A stretch of DNA of 64,000 bases from NCBI RefSeq assembly GCF_014696925.1, contig NZ_JACJQY010000010.1:1-64000 (forward strand), in the 5' to 3' direction. This DNA comes from Phormidium tenue FACHB-1050. GTDB taxonomy: Bacteria > Cyanobacteriota > Cyanobacteriia > Pseudanabaenales > Pseudanabaenaceae. Position 1 is the stretch's first letter; each line of letters opens with the position of its first letter. Positions 56,201 through 64,000 of this stretch are shown piece by piece. Made by a program: the position numbers and the translations under genes. Below the pieces are notes generated by a model. It ran no database searches. It saw only the letters and a program-made list of their open reading frames with translations, and had not been told where the DNA came from.

Positions 56201-56969
56201 TTGATGAAGTTGCCACCAAGGTCTCATCACGCTCCATGATAAAAACTGACCCTGTTTTAATATCAATGCTTCTCAGAAATTCACTGATAGCTTCAAGGCT
56301 GCGAAGCCCATAGGTGACTCCCAATAAATTTCCATTGTTGAGATCATAGATTGGCTCCGCAAGGGCTACTAATAGTTCTCCTGTGTAAATATGCGGATAT
56401 ACAGAAGTCCAAGCTGCTTTTTTTGACTGTACTGCTACTTGATACCAAGGACGCTGACGAGCATCAAAGTTAATCGATGTCTCGGTTACTTGCGCTGGTG
56501 AGCCATCAGGATTTGTGGTAAAGGTTCTATATCTGCCACCACCATCGGGAGCAGCCCGAATGTTAAATGTGCCATCTTTCAGCCGTTCTACGGCCCGATG
56601 CCCTCCCCTTGGTGTTCCAAATCCAACTATCGTAATCGGTGATAAAGAATGAAGTTGCATTTGTTCCCAAGCCTGTTGCTCTTGGCTAGAGAAGTCATCA
56701 AATCTCCATATATTCCGACGCAGTGCGCTAATATTGTTCTTGTTAACTTGGTCAATAGTTCCCAGATAGGTGGTTGTTTGCTCTATAGCACGGGTACTAA
56801 TTTCCCTGTTGAGCCTTTGAGATAGCTTATTAGCCGACTCTTGCCCCCGACGATCAGACAAATAAGCAACTAACCCTACAGCTCCAAAAGTTTGCACTGC
56901 AAACGCCAATAACATCAAACATTGGAGAGGGATGCTACGAAATTGAGACTTTTGGCAATCAATAATCAT
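53265..56969 (-). CDS. Hybrid histidine kinase with Cache, HAMP, three PAS and receiver domains
   Basis: 1234 residues. A membrane helix at about 15-37 (FRSIPLQCLMLLAFAVQTFG), Cache-like sensor to about 340, second helix and HAMP (about 355-425), three PAS domains (about 436-815), His[12 protein letters not shown] (His about 838), HATPase, and receiver (1116-1232) with VLMDVQMP. It shares the HisKA-receiver half closely with the next gene, so it is a paralogue. It follows the diguanylate cyclase gene by 57 bp on the same strand, so a sensor operon is likely. Confidence 0.93.
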   Translation of the reverse strand: MIIDCQKSQFRSIPLQCLMLLAFAVQTFGAVGLVAYLSDRRGQESANKLSQRLNREISTRAIEQTTTYLGTIDQVNKNNISALRRNIWRFDDFSSQEQQAWEQMQLHSLSPITIVGFGTPRGGHRAVERLKDGTFNIRAAPDGGGRYRTFTTNPDGSPAQVTETSINFDARQRPWYQVAVQSKKAAWTSVYPHIYTGELLVALAEPIYDLNNGNLLGVTYGLRSLEAISEFLRSIDIKTGSVFIMERDETLVATSSKAQKTYQLSQNLKEQKLLKASDSQNPQIHGSVKYLRDRFGNLANILQVESFNFEINGELQLAQAVPIRDRNGLDWLVVVVIPESDLMTELQADRVWTVLLCGITLIISVGLSIITTRWITKPILRLSQSSKAIANGEWQEALPENHAIAEIRTLSKSFNQMTEQVRQSLDRGEIALKESEEKYKVLFKTAPIGISITDKNGFILESNDLAESWLGKPQPLPQLEWEKREPSPDVIRPDGSMMPINEYACIQALRNQVPIYDVETGIACADGILRWFSVSAAPIASEYYGVMLIHIDISDRKQAKRSLQQTLDQLNYHIENSPLATIRWDQEFRITYWSKQAEEIFGWSPEEVLGKTMYELSFIFEDDLEQVNQAATQLMSGVSITCQNRNYHKDGSIIYCEWYNTALVDQSGDLRSMFSLVHDISDRQQLEQELIQSRDLREVIFNESSDALFLVDSETMRTIDCNQEAVRLFEVDRKDDLINIEGHILQKRQFTPQELAQIDQEINQKGFWSLEVEYITRKGREFWGDLSAKQITFGSNRFNLVRVVDITTRKQTQIALTEAKAAAEEATRAKSSFLASMSHEIRTPMNGVIGMTQLLEMTSMTTDQQEFVQTIKDSGEALLTIINDILDFSKIESGMLEIESKDFVLEEVIRGVCKLLENQAIARQINLQYLIAPNIPQHVIGDRARLRQILLNLVGNAVKFTQNGQVMITVSGKALTPSYSPRERGEQDMAEDREDYELSFAIADTGIGIQSDRLDQLFQPFTQANASISRNYGGTGLGLAISKRLTELMGGTIWVESLGQVGGKPPIVWKSQPRNSPQGATFYFTVTLSIHQTHKQPQAISAQVFEVDDKMAEKHPLRILLVDDNLVNQKIAKLMFARLGYHLDAIATNGLEAVQAVKNYDYDLVLMDVQMPIMDGLTATKIIRTELRSNVRIIAMTADAMPEDRQACFEAGMDDYISKPVNIQAIMNLVFSLC

Positions 56970-57026
56970 TTAGGGCTAATTGCAGATCTCTAACATTTTT
57001 GCACTATTTTACGGATATTGCGGTGG

Positions 57027-59357
57027 CTAATCCGTGAATATCACGGATTGATTACGTCCTTTCTGTTTTGCATAATACAGGGCTTGATCGGCTTGATTGA
57101 TTAAGACATAAGGCGGTCGCTCCAGATTAGGAATGTCAGAGGCTATGCCCATACTGATCGTAACCACATCACTAACCTCTGAATCTTGGTGGGAAATTTG
57201 TAAAGCGGTGATCGCTTTATGTAAAATATGCGCTACAGCGATCGCCCCTTCTAGACTAGTATTTGGCAAAATTACAATAAATTCTTCTCCACCATACCGC
57301 GCTACTAGATCGGCGGGTCGGCAAACTGCCTGATCTACAGCTTGGGCGATTCTCAGCAAACATTCGTCCCCCAATTGATGTCCATAATGATCGTTATATC
57401 GTTTGAAATAATCCACATCAAACATGAGCAGAGATAAAGGCTGTTTCTCGCGATGGAGTCTTTGCCATTCATAGAGAATCCGCTCATCAAAACAACGGCG
57501 ATTGGCTATTTGTGTCAATCCATCCAGATTCACCAATCTTTGGAGTTCCTGATTCGCTTTTTTGAGGTCTGTTTCTACTTGAGCGAGGGCAATCTCTGAT
57601 TGTTTGCGATCGCTAATGTCAATAGCAAAACCATACCAAGCGACATCATCATTATCTCGACGTTCAGGAACTGCTTGAGATTTAATCCATTTTATCTGTC
57701 CTTGAGGTGTGATGATCCGCCACTCAAGATGAAATATTTGCATCGTTTTGAAGCTTTCTGCCATTGCTTGTTCATAGTCTGCTAAATCGTCGGGATGGAA
57801 TAGCTCTTGGCGAAGATTTGAACTATGCTTCAAATACTCAATGCTTACGCCTAACAATTCTTCAGTGGCAGGACTAGCATATTCAAAAAGCGTCCTACCA
57901 TCAGGACGACGCACCAAAATGTAGATAGCTTCAGGAGAAATAGTTGCGATTTTCTGAAATCTAGCTTCGCTCTCCTTGAGAGCCAGTGCGGCATATTTGC
58001 GATCGCTAATATCTGTAACCCTCACTAGATTCATCTCCTTACCAGCAACAGTGATCGGTTTAGCGGCAAGATTTCCCCAGAAATGTTGTCCCTTTTTGGT
58101 AATGTATTCTGTCTCTTGACTCCAATATCCAAACTTCTCAATATCATTGCCAATCGATTTTATTTCAACTTCTGTAAACTTGTTTTTTTGTAAGGTTTGT
58201 CCTTCAATCCCGATCAGTTCCTGTTTACTATCTGCTTCAAACATATCTACAGCACGTCGATTGCAGTCAAAAATCAACATACTAAAGGGATCAACCAAAA
58301 AGATGGCATCAGTTGATTCGTTATAAATGGCTTCTCGTAAATCATAGTTATAGGCTAGATCTAGTTCGGCACGTTTGCGATCGCTAATATCTATTGAAAT
58401 TGAGGCGATCGCACAGGGCTTATCATGATTATCCATAATTGGGAACTGCGTAACCCAAAAAGTCCGCATCCCATCAGGAAGTTGTAAACTTTGTTCAAAA
58501 TCAATTGCAAGCCCTTCAAAGATGGCTTGTAGTTCATATCGACGGATATTTTTGACAACTTCAGTAGAGAAAAAGTTGTAGTCATATTTGCCTAAAATTT
58601 CTGCTTCAGGAACTTGCATAAAATAGGCAAATTCCTGATTAACCGAGAGATATTTACCTTCTAAATCCTTAATAGCAATCAAAGTCGGAGCGTTATCTAA
58701 AAAAGCTTGTAATTTCAATTCGCTGCGGCGCATCGCTTGTTCGGCAAATTTGCGATCGCTAATATTGACGTGAACTAACACCACACCATATTGCTCTAAC
58801 GGAATCGGACTGGCACTCACACTAAACCAACGCAGAATTTCATCTTCACAGACAATACCTATTTCCACATCATCAACAGATTGACTGCTTTTCAAAGCCC
58901 TAACACAGGGATATTCCTCGACAGGCATGGGTGAGCCATCAGGACGAAGCACATTAGGATTAATTTTGCGTTGCTGAAGACATCCGCTTTCTGAGGGATT
59001 TGGAATTCCTAACCACTTTTCAGAGATAGCATTGCTTTCGAGAATACGGGCTTCCTTATCGGTTATCGAAACTCCTATTGGTAAAGTTTGAAAAAGAACT
59101 TTATATTTTTCTTGCGATTCTTTAAGAGCGATTTCGACCGCTTCATAGGACTGCCTCACCCAATATGCCATGACCAGCCCAAACCCAATCGATAGCACCA
59201 AAACCCATACATACATCCAGATCTGCCAGTTACGATCAGACAGATTATTAATCAGTCCGACAATCATCAGAGCTTGTACCACAAACGGCAATATCATCAC
59301 CAATTGTAGAGGGATGCTACGAAAGTGCTCATAAGATAAATAGGATTTGACAGGCAT
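57027..59357 (-). CDS. PAS-domain diguanylate cyclase (GGDEF), active-site intact
   Basis: 776 residues. Two closely spaced membrane helices (about 17-67), four PAS/PAC modules (about 85-590) and a C-terminal GGDEF domain (605-770). The active site is ARYGGEEFIVIL, and RPAD five residues upstream fits the RxxD product-inhibition site. It should make cyclic di-GMP. No EAL domain is present. The N-terminal FRSIPLQLVMILPFVVQAL resembles that of the downstream kinase, but no Cache domain lies between the helices, which suggests domain loss. First gene of the sensor operon. Confidence 0.93.
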   Translation of the reverse strand: MPVKSYLSYEHFRSIPLQLVMILPFVVQALMIVGLINNLSDRNWQIWMYVWVLVLSIGFGLVMAYWVRQSYEAVEIALKESQEKYKVLFQTLPIGVSITDKEARILESNAISEKWLGIPNPSESGCLQQRKINPNVLRPDGSPMPVEEYPCVRALKSSQSVDDVEIGIVCEDEILRWFSVSASPIPLEQYGVVLVHVNISDRKFAEQAMRRSELKLQAFLDNAPTLIAIKDLEGKYLSVNQEFAYFMQVPEAEILGKYDYNFFSTEVVKNIRRYELQAIFEGLAIDFEQSLQLPDGMRTFWVTQFPIMDNHDKPCAIASISIDISDRKRAELDLAYNYDLREAIYNESTDAIFLVDPFSMLIFDCNRRAVDMFEADSKQELIGIEGQTLQKNKFTEVEIKSIGNDIEKFGYWSQETEYITKKGQHFWGNLAAKPITVAGKEMNLVRVTDISDRKYAALALKESEARFQKIATISPEAIYILVRRPDGRTLFEYASPATEELLGVSIEYLKHSSNLRQELFHPDDLADYEQAMAESFKTMQIFHLEWRIITPQGQIKWIKSQAVPERRDNDDVAWYGFAIDISDRKQSEIALAQVETDLKKANQELQRLVNLDGLTQIANRRCFDERILYEWQRLHREKQPLSLLMFDVDYFKRYNDHYGHQLGDECLLRIAQAVDQAVCRPADLVARYGGEEFIVILPNTSLEGAIAVAHILHKAITALQISHQDSEVSDVVTISMGIASDIPNLERPPYVLINQADQALYYAKQKGRNQSVIFTD

Positions 59358-59380
59358 TGATTAAAGACCAGCAAATGCAA

Positions 59381-59440
59381 GTTTAGGGTTCTGAGATTTA
59401 ATAAGGACTTGATTTTACTGTGAGTCCCTTACGCAAATGC
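59381..59440. repeat. Family-A repeat with its hairpin missing
   Basis: GTTTAGGGTTCTGAGATTTA ATAAGGACTTGATTTTACTG TGAGTCCCTTACGCAAATG reads as the left and right ends of the element at 44837-44941 joined without the central palindrome. This shows that the outer ends and the palindrome form one unit in the other copies. Confidence 0.65.
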
Positions 59441-59472
59441 GCCAAGAACTCAAGTTTTTGGCTAAAAGCTCA

Positions 59473-59490
59473 AGTCCACTGAAGTGGACT
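59473..59490. repeat. Palindrome AGTCCACTGAAGTGGACT
   Basis: Eight-base arms with GA in the middle. I recall similar AGTCCACT-GAAGTGGACT palindromes as frequent in cyanobacterial intergenic DNA; not a terminator here. Confidence 0.6.
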
Positions 59491-59572
59491 AAAGAATACT
59501 TTCAAGCAGGGTTACTTTGGGAACCATTAAGAATTACTTTCTGCGGTCAAAAGTTCTAAGAGATCCCCCTCA

Positions 59573-59630
59573 TCAATCCTCCTTAGAAAGGGGAAGAATT
59601 TAATTCTCCCTCCTTTCTAAGGAGGATTGA
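59573..59630. repeat. Inverted repeat TCAATCCTCCTTAGAAAG type
   Basis: TCAATCCTCCTTAGAAAG and CTTTCTAAGGAGGATTGA, 18-bp arms, around an A/T-rich loop. Resembles the C/T-rich intergenic repeats of many cyanobacteria. Confidence 0.7.
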
Positions 59631-59699
59631 GAGGGTTCTAGCCAATTCTTAAATAGTTTCCTTAAGCTTACCCAATAAGGGTGATGTAATTTAATAAAA

Positions 59700-59747
59700 A
59701 ACTAGATTCTTAATGGGGCGGCATTGCCGCCCCATTAAGAATTGGTT
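59700..59747. repeat. Family-A palindrome near the DUF3352 gene
   Basis: AACTAGATTCTTAATGGGGC..., ATT loop, and near-complement GCCGCCCCATTAAGAATTGG. Followed by ATTTTGCGGCGAAGCCTTA, the family right end. Confidence 0.8.
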
Positions 59748-59771
59748 CCATATTTTGCGGCGAAGCCTTAA

Positions 59772-61427
59772 TCACTTTAGAATTAAGGAAAGTTCACCAT
59801 TTTGCATGACTGCATCACTACTGTTGCTAGCAAATCCAGCTACTTTAACATGTTGAAAAATTTGTGTAATGGGTAAATTGCTTATCTTTTCAGAAGTTTC
59901 ATTCACCACCTTGAGATTTAATAGGCTGGTCTGTAACCAAGACAGATCAAGATTTTTGTCAAGATATGCGTAGGTGAAGCGATCGCTAGGTAACTTCGCC
60001 AAAATAGTTTTAAAACTCTTGGATGCAGCGATCGAGTCATTATTTTTGAGTGTTAACGCTGACTCTAAAATTGGTAGTGAATTAGATAGATACACATAGT
60101 CTTTAGTTTGAGCATGTGCTGCGGCGACATTGCCTGACACCGCAAAGTTATCACTAGCTGAGAGCTTCGTCCAAATGGTCACAGGTTGTGACTTCAGAGA
60201 GATTTCTCCCACAGTCAGCTTGTTTCTTGCCATGTCATCAAGAGAACTGAGCGCTTCCTTAGCCCCATTCGCATCTTCCACCTTCGCAACTACTAACCAA
60301 TCAGGATCGCTGCTTGATTTGGGAAATAAGGCGATCGCATAGTCCTGTTGCGCCCATGCAAAAGCATTGCCATCCATAGGAATTGGGGCAATGCTTTTGA
60401 TCAGTGCTTGTTTCCATTCGGGGAGCATTGTATTTTGCAGCCCTTGCCAAGTTTGTGTGAGATTATTCCCAATGACTACGGAACTTCCTGAAGGAATCGC
60501 ATTAGCAATATTTCCTGAGGATTTTTTGGTGGTCTTGAGCTTCGTTTCTTGGAGAGCGATCGCAGTTTCTGTCTTGTCGCTGGCAGTTGCTAAGGTCAAG
60601 GCTGTTTTTACTCTGAGCCCAGTCTTATCGAAACCTAAGCCCATTAATAAGCTTTCTTTGGGTAACTCTTCACCGAACTCCGCAAGGTTTACATAAGCCA
60701 CACTGACCTTGCCAGTATTTTTACCTGTACTCAACTGAGCGAGGCGATCGCGATAGTTACTTAGACTTGCTAGAGCCAATTCAGGCTTTTGGATTGCATC
60801 GATCGCTTTGCGTAATACCCGCGCATCATTGGCAAACAATACAAATTGATCCAAAGTTGTCCCCGCGATCGCAGGTTTGTCATCTACAAAGCTCGTACTT
60901 AAAATCGATATACCTTGATATTGCTCAAAGCCCAAATCGGAGCCATTCACTGCCAACCTTTGCCAAAAAGCATCAATACTCGTTTTTGCGAGGTCAGCAT
61001 CTTTTGCCGCAAACGCTAATAAATAGCCTGTTTGCAAACCATTAGCGGGCTGAGCATCAAGATCAATATCAGTGACAGCTAAGGTAATTTCTTGATCGAG
61101 CCAAGGCTGGATATCGCGTTCGTAGTCTAATAACCAGTTTTGTTGCAATTGCTGTTTGAGGTTAGCCAATTCATGACGCACATCGCCGCGATCGCTTGGT
61201 TGGGCAGCTAACTGGGTGAATAGTCCCAATTTTTCTGGATTCACCAAAAACGATAAAAATAAAGGCGATCGCTGCGGCAAAAACTTCACAGCTAGTGGCT
61301 GAGTTTTGACTCCCGCCAAAACCTCACGGGGAATTGCGCCCAAAACTTTGCCCACGGCACTCAAGCTCAGCACCAGTAGCAAAATTCCAACTACCGCAAT
61401 CCCAACAAAAACAGGTTTTATTTTCAT
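59772..61427 (-). CDS. DUF3352 domain protein, membrane-anchored
   Basis: 551 residues from the ATG at 61427 (MKIKPVF); the frame extends 12 bp upstream to a TTG. An N-terminal hydrophobic helix (about 5-25 of the ATG form, VGIAVVGILLLVLSLSA) anchors or exports it. The rest is beta-rich and matches the cyanobacterial DUF3352 family (LPQRSPLFLSFLVNPEKLGLF, GLQTGYLLAFAAKDAD, YAYLDKNLDLSWLQ). Probably periplasmic. Function unknown. Not evidently in an operon with the RM genes, 50 bp away on the same strand. Confidence 0.8.
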   Translation of the reverse strand: MKIKPVFVGIAVVGILLLVLSLSAVGKVLGAIPREVLAGVKTQPLAVKFLPQRSPLFLSFLVNPEKLGLFTQLAAQPSDRGDVRHELANLKQQLQQNWLLDYERDIQPWLDQEITLAVTDIDLDAQPANGLQTGYLLAFAAKDADLAKTSIDAFWQRLAVNGSDLGFEQYQGISILSTSFVDDKPAIAGTTLDQFVLFANDARVLRKAIDAIQKPELALASLSNYRDRLAQLSTGKNTGKVSVAYVNLAEFGEELPKESLLMGLGFDKTGLRVKTALTLATASDKTETAIALQETKLKTTKKSSGNIANAIPSGSSVVIGNNLTQTWQGLQNTMLPEWKQALIKSIAPIPMDGNAFAWAQQDYAIALFPKSSSDPDWLVVAKVEDANGAKEALSSLDDMARNKLTVGEISLKSQPVTIWTKLSASDNFAVSGNVAAAHAQTKDYVYLSNSLPILESALTLKNNDSIAASKSFKTILAKLPSDRFTYAYLDKNLDLSWLQTSLLNLKVVNETSEKISNLPITQIFQHVKVAGFASNSSDAVMQNGELSLILK

Positions 61428-61476
61428 ATAAATCACCAATCACCAAAAATTAATTATGAGAATAATTGCAATATCT

Positions 61477-62265
61477 TTAACCTGATTGAGCAAGATTTTC
61501 ATTCGCAAAATCAATCAAGCTTGATAGTGGAGAAATAAAATCAGTAGCTTGAGGATCTATCGGCTTGCCAATAAATGCACGATCAAAAAATTTAAACATT
61601 CCTCTATGTTGAGGGTTATTAATCTCGTTATAAAAGTTAACTGTTACAAAGCAGACTAAGGGAATTGTCGGAGGATTATAAGAAATTTCGTATTTATCAC
61701 GAACTTCACAATCTGACATCGCAATTTCCATAAGGAGTTTCCATTTATATGTCTGACCAGCACGTTCTCTTAATGAAGTTTTAAGTGAAAGAATAATACA
61801 TTTATTTAGTTCTAAATTTTCTTTAAGAGAATAAATCACCAAATCCATATCTGGCTTTTGAGTTTCATCTCCAACATTAATAGTAGAGATTTTCTCGAAG
61901 CCTAAAATTTTAGCCTTCTTCGAGGTTATGTAGATACCTTCCGCAAGATTTCCAACTAACTTATTTTGGATAAAAATATAAACAATTATGTTCGAGAAAG
62001 CATTGCCAACAATACTTTTGCGAGTTTGAGACTTATCTTTAATTTTCCCTGTTGCCACTCTTGCATCTAAGAGATTTTCTACATCATTCTGTGCATCTCT
62101 TAGAATTTCATTCAAATGATTTAAAACTTCAATCCAGCCAATATTAGGATTTATTGCGGATGCAACCCAATCATCCACTTTCTGCTTACTTATTGGCATA
62201 TAGTAGATTTTTGGCAATTCTTTTAAAAAACTTGCTTCATCTTTACTAAGAACTATATTTGTCAT
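61477..62265 (-). CDS. Type II restriction endonuclease, BsaWI-like
   Basis: 262 residues. A PD-(D/E)xK-like catalytic core is visible: KPDMDLVIYS (about 136-145) followed by ILSLKTSLRERAGQTYKW (about 157-174). The SLKTSLRERAGQT segment resembles the BsaWI family, whose known members cut WCCGGW. The recognition site is a family-level guess. AT-rich composition and no HIP1 site point to transfer. It begins 4 bp after the stop of the methyltransferase gene on the same strand, so RM is one operon with the methyltransferase first, the expected order for safe establishment. Confidence 0.7.
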   Translation of the reverse strand: MTNIVLSKDEASFLKELPKIYYMPISKQKVDDWVASAINPNIGWIEVLNHLNEILRDAQNDVENLLDARVATGKIKDKSQTRKSIVGNAFSNIIVYIFIQNKLVGNLAEGIYITSKKAKILGFEKISTINVGDETQKPDMDLVIYSLKENLELNKCIILSLKTSLRERAGQTYKWKLLMEIAMSDCEVRDKYEISYNPPTIPLVCFVTVNFYNEINNPQHRGMFKFFDRAFIGKPIDPQATDFISPLSSLIDFANENLAQSG

Positions 62266-62269
62266 TAAA

Positions 62270-63301
62270 TCAACCTAAAGTGCCTGTTTTTTCATGGTAG
62301 GAAATATGGTTTTCAAAGAGTTTTAGTTGTATAGGCGATCTCGTAGGATAACTTAAAACTTTTTGTTTTTGTAGGGATGCCACTATCTCATTAGCGATCG
62401 CTTGTACTACAGGAACCACTATAGAATTACCAAACTGTTTGTATGCTCTTGTATCACTAGTAACGATTTTAAATGTCTCAGGAAATCCCATAAGTCGAGC
62501 GCATTCTCTTGGTGTCAATCGACGAGGATTTTTACCTACTTGTGGTATGAGAATTTCTGAGCCATCTTTGTAATATCTTGCGCTTAATGTACGTGATATT
62601 CCGTTAATATCAACTAATCCATAGCCAAATCCATTACCTTTAGCACGGTGTTTCTCTGCATAATTTTGTAGATACTTCCAAAGATTATCTGTAAGTGTAT
62701 ATTTGTCTTCAACATTAGGTTCCAAGATATCGATAATTTTGGGATTTCTACTTAGTAGAGTTGGAAATCTAAAAGAAATCGGCTCACGAAACCCAACAAT
62801 AAATATACGTTCTCGATGTTGTGGTACAAGTGCAGCAGCATCAAAAACTTGATAATAAATATAGTATCCAAGTTCTTCTAAAGTTTCTTTAATTACCGTG
62901 AATGTTTTACCACGATCATGACTTACTAGATTTTTAACATTTTCTAATAAAAATGCTTTAGGTCTTTTATCCTTAATTATTCTAGCAACCTCAAAAAATA
63001 GAGTTCCTTGAGTTGGATGTTCAAATCCATGTTCATTACCGAGAGAATTATGTTTACTAACTCCAGCAATACTAAATGGTTGACAAGGAAATCCGCCAAC
63101 TAAAATATCATGATCTGGAATTTGATCTGACATAATTTGCGTTATGTCGCCTTGAGGTTGCTCATCAAAGTTTGCACAATAAGTCAGTTGTGAAAATTTA
63201 TCCCATTCTGAAGAAAAATTACATTTTGCGCCTGCGCTCTCAAAAGCTAGCCGCATTCCACCAATACCAGCAAACAAGTCTATAAATTTAAGACAAGGCA
63301 T
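62270..63301 (-). CDS. DNA (cytosine-5)-methyltransferase
   Basis: 343 residues with all main m5C motifs: I IDLFAGIGGMRLAFE, IV GGFPCQPFSIAG (catalytic Cys about 73), VI ENVKNL, VIII QHRERIFIVGF, IX around RRLTPRECARLMGFP and X QFGNSIVVPVV. The target-recognition region between VIII and IX is about 80 residues, short, as in monospecific enzymes. It protects DNA against the adjacent endonuclease. It is less AT-biased than the nuclease and has a single HIP1 site at about 62397. Confidence 0.93.
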   Translation of the reverse strand: MPCLKFIDLFAGIGGMRLAFESAGAKCNFSSEWDKFSQLTYCANFDEQPQGDITQIMSDQIPDHDILVGGFPCQPFSIAGVSKHNSLGNEHGFEHPTQGTLFFEVARIIKDKRPKAFLLENVKNLVSHDRGKTFTVIKETLEELGYYIYYQVFDAAALVPQHRERIFIVGFREPISFRFPTLLSRNPKIIDILEPNVEDKYTLTDNLWKYLQNYAEKHRAKGNGFGYGLVDINGISRTLSARYYKDGSEILIPQVGKNPRRLTPRECARLMGFPETFKIVTSDTRAYKQFGNSIVVPVVQAIANEIVASLQKQKVLSYPTRSPIQLKLFENHISYHEKTGTLG

Positions 63302-63355
63302 ATTTGCAAGTCTCGATAAAAATATTATTTCGACATTATATAACTGCCACCAGAC

Positions 63356-63414
63356 TTATAAGGATCAAAAAGAGAGTTAGTGCTTAGCACTAACTCTCTT
63401 TTTGATCCTTATAA
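63356..63414. terminator. Perfect palindrome, 28-bp arms
   Basis: Left arm starts TTATAAGGATCAAAAAGAGA, loop TTA, right arm exact. It is 9 bp from the permease stop (minus strand) and separates it from the RM genes. Confidence 0.9.
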
Positions 63415-63422
63415 ATTCAAAA

Positions 63423-64000
63423 CTAATAACGAATCCTCGGATCAATCCAAGCATTGATAATGTCTACGAGAATACTTGCGATCGTGACGATGATTGCAAA
63501 AAATACGACGATTCCCTGTACCACTGGATAATCTCGTCCTGAGATCGCCTCAAATAAGCGATTGGCAAGCCCCGGCCAAGAGAAAGTAACTTCAGTCAAC
63601 ACAGCACCACCCAACATCGAAGCCAGTGTCAAACCTAAAATCGTAATTACGGGGATCATCGCGTTTTTGAGAGCATGGTTAAACAAAATTGCTCTGGGAT
63701 TAAGTCCTCTCGCCTTAGCTGCTTCCACATAGTCCGACTGCAAAGTTTGCCGCAAATTTACCCGCACAATCCGCTCAAAAATGCCGCTAATCACAATTCC
63801 TAAACTCGTCGCAGGCAAAATCAAATATTGAATACTTGTCCAAAAATTTTGCCAATCACCCTTAATCAAGGCATCAATCGTATATAGTCCAAACATCCGT
63901 ACAGGCGGCTCCACACTGGCTGGAAAGCGTGTCCCAATCGGCAACCATCCTAACTGCACTGAGAACACTAATTGCAAGATCATTCCTACCCAAAACAGTG
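63423..64000 (-). CDS. Peptide/nickel-type ABC transporter permease (DppB family), partial
   Basis: The C-terminal part of a DppB-like permease; the frame remains open to the window edge (LFWVGMILQLVFSVQLGWLP), so the 5' end is outside and the Met at 63983 is not the start. It has membrane helices and the cytoplasmic EAA loop YVEAAKARGLNPRAILFNH, and the typical ending IINAWIDPRIRY. It should import oligopeptides or similar with DppC, DppD and DppF, none of which is visible here. Confidence 0.93.
   Translation of the reverse strand, partial: LFWVGMILQLVFSVQLGWLPIGTRFPASVEPPVRMFGLYTIDALIKGDWQNFWTSIQYLILPATSLGIVISGIFERIVRVNLRQTLQSDYVEAAKARGLNPRAILFNHALKNAMIPVITILGLTLASMLGGAVLTEVTFSWPGLANRLFEAISGRDYPVVQGIVVFFAIIVTIASILVDIINAWIDPRIRY

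Larger units (their letters stand above)
59358..59771. other. Intergenic region rich in repeats
   Basis: 414 bp, no gene. Holds a deleted family-A repeat (59381-59440), the palindrome AGTCCACTGAAGTGGACT (59473-59490), an inverted repeat 59573-59630 and a full family-A palindrome (59700-59747). Confidence 0.7.

Overview
The window is chromosomal DNA from a cyanobacterium, most likely a filamentous Pseudanabaena-like lineage (the genus is inference). Support: the HIP1 octamer GCGATCGC recurs throughout the core genes; there is a phycobiliprotein lyase (CpcT/CpeT type), a DHNA-CoA thioesterase of the phylloquinone pathway, an atpD-atpC pair apart from the other ATP synthase genes, a SigF-like sigma factor and a DevA-type ABC ATPase. 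No tRNA, rRNA, CRISPR array, integrase or complete transposase gene was recognised. Layout: 0.1-1.5 kb, HAD protein and riboflavin synthase (minus strand). 1.7-5.6 kb, exopolysaccharide export/precursor operon (SLBB export protein, UDP-glucuronate decarboxylase, UDP-glucose dehydrogenase). 5.7-16.3 kb, housekeeping (PPK2, M23 peptidase, pentapeptide protein, SdhA, DUF29, a YidD protein with a Cys/Asp-rich tail, DAHP synthase, DHNA-CoA thioesterase, methyltransferase, LpxB-like protein). 16.3-18.8 kb, an accessory island: four 40-bp repeats, a CHAT protease gene ending in an attC-like site, a displaced copy of the tldE 3' end, and a DUF433/DUF5615 toxin-antitoxin-like pair. 18.8-21.1 kb, TldE/PmbA and DevA-like ATPase. 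21.3-25.7 kb, an AT-rich surface-glycan cluster. 25.7-28.6 kb, a hairpin-rich stretch around ribF and a DEDDh exonuclease. 28.7-35.9 kb, RibD-like reductase, atpD-atpC, an unusual sigma factor, moeA, trmD, phosphoesterase. 36.0-40.5 kb, a second accessory island: a membrane/pentapeptide/CHAT protease divergent from a trypsin-like protease, flanked by 49-bp direct repeats. 40.9-44.8 kb, radA, purD, cpcT. 45.1-48.9 kb, a four-gene putative biosynthetic cluster (desaturase, haem-oxygenase-like di-iron protein, DUF3419 aminocarboxypropyl-transferase-like protein, GNAT). 49.0-59.4 kb, three large sensors in one operon (a diguanylate cyclase and two hybrid histidine kinases). 59.8-64.0 kb, DUF3352 protein, a type II restriction-modification pair, and the end of a DppB-type permease. 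How it fits together: UGD makes UDP-glucuronate, which UXS converts to UDP-xylose for polymers exported by the SLBB protein. The 22-25.7 kb genes look like glycan decoration and export. The two CHAT loci share one protease domain; with the trypsin-like partner and the TA-like pair they look like conflict or programmed-cell-death modules. Two of the accessory segments keep direct-repeat scars. About thirty large near-perfect palindromes lie between genes; several supply the stop codon of the neighbouring gene and some form recognisable families. The best candidates for undescribed biology are the CHAT-trypsin module, the attC-like CHAT cassette, the desaturase/HDO/DUF3419/GNAT cluster, the sigma factor with duplicated region 2, and the palindrome families.
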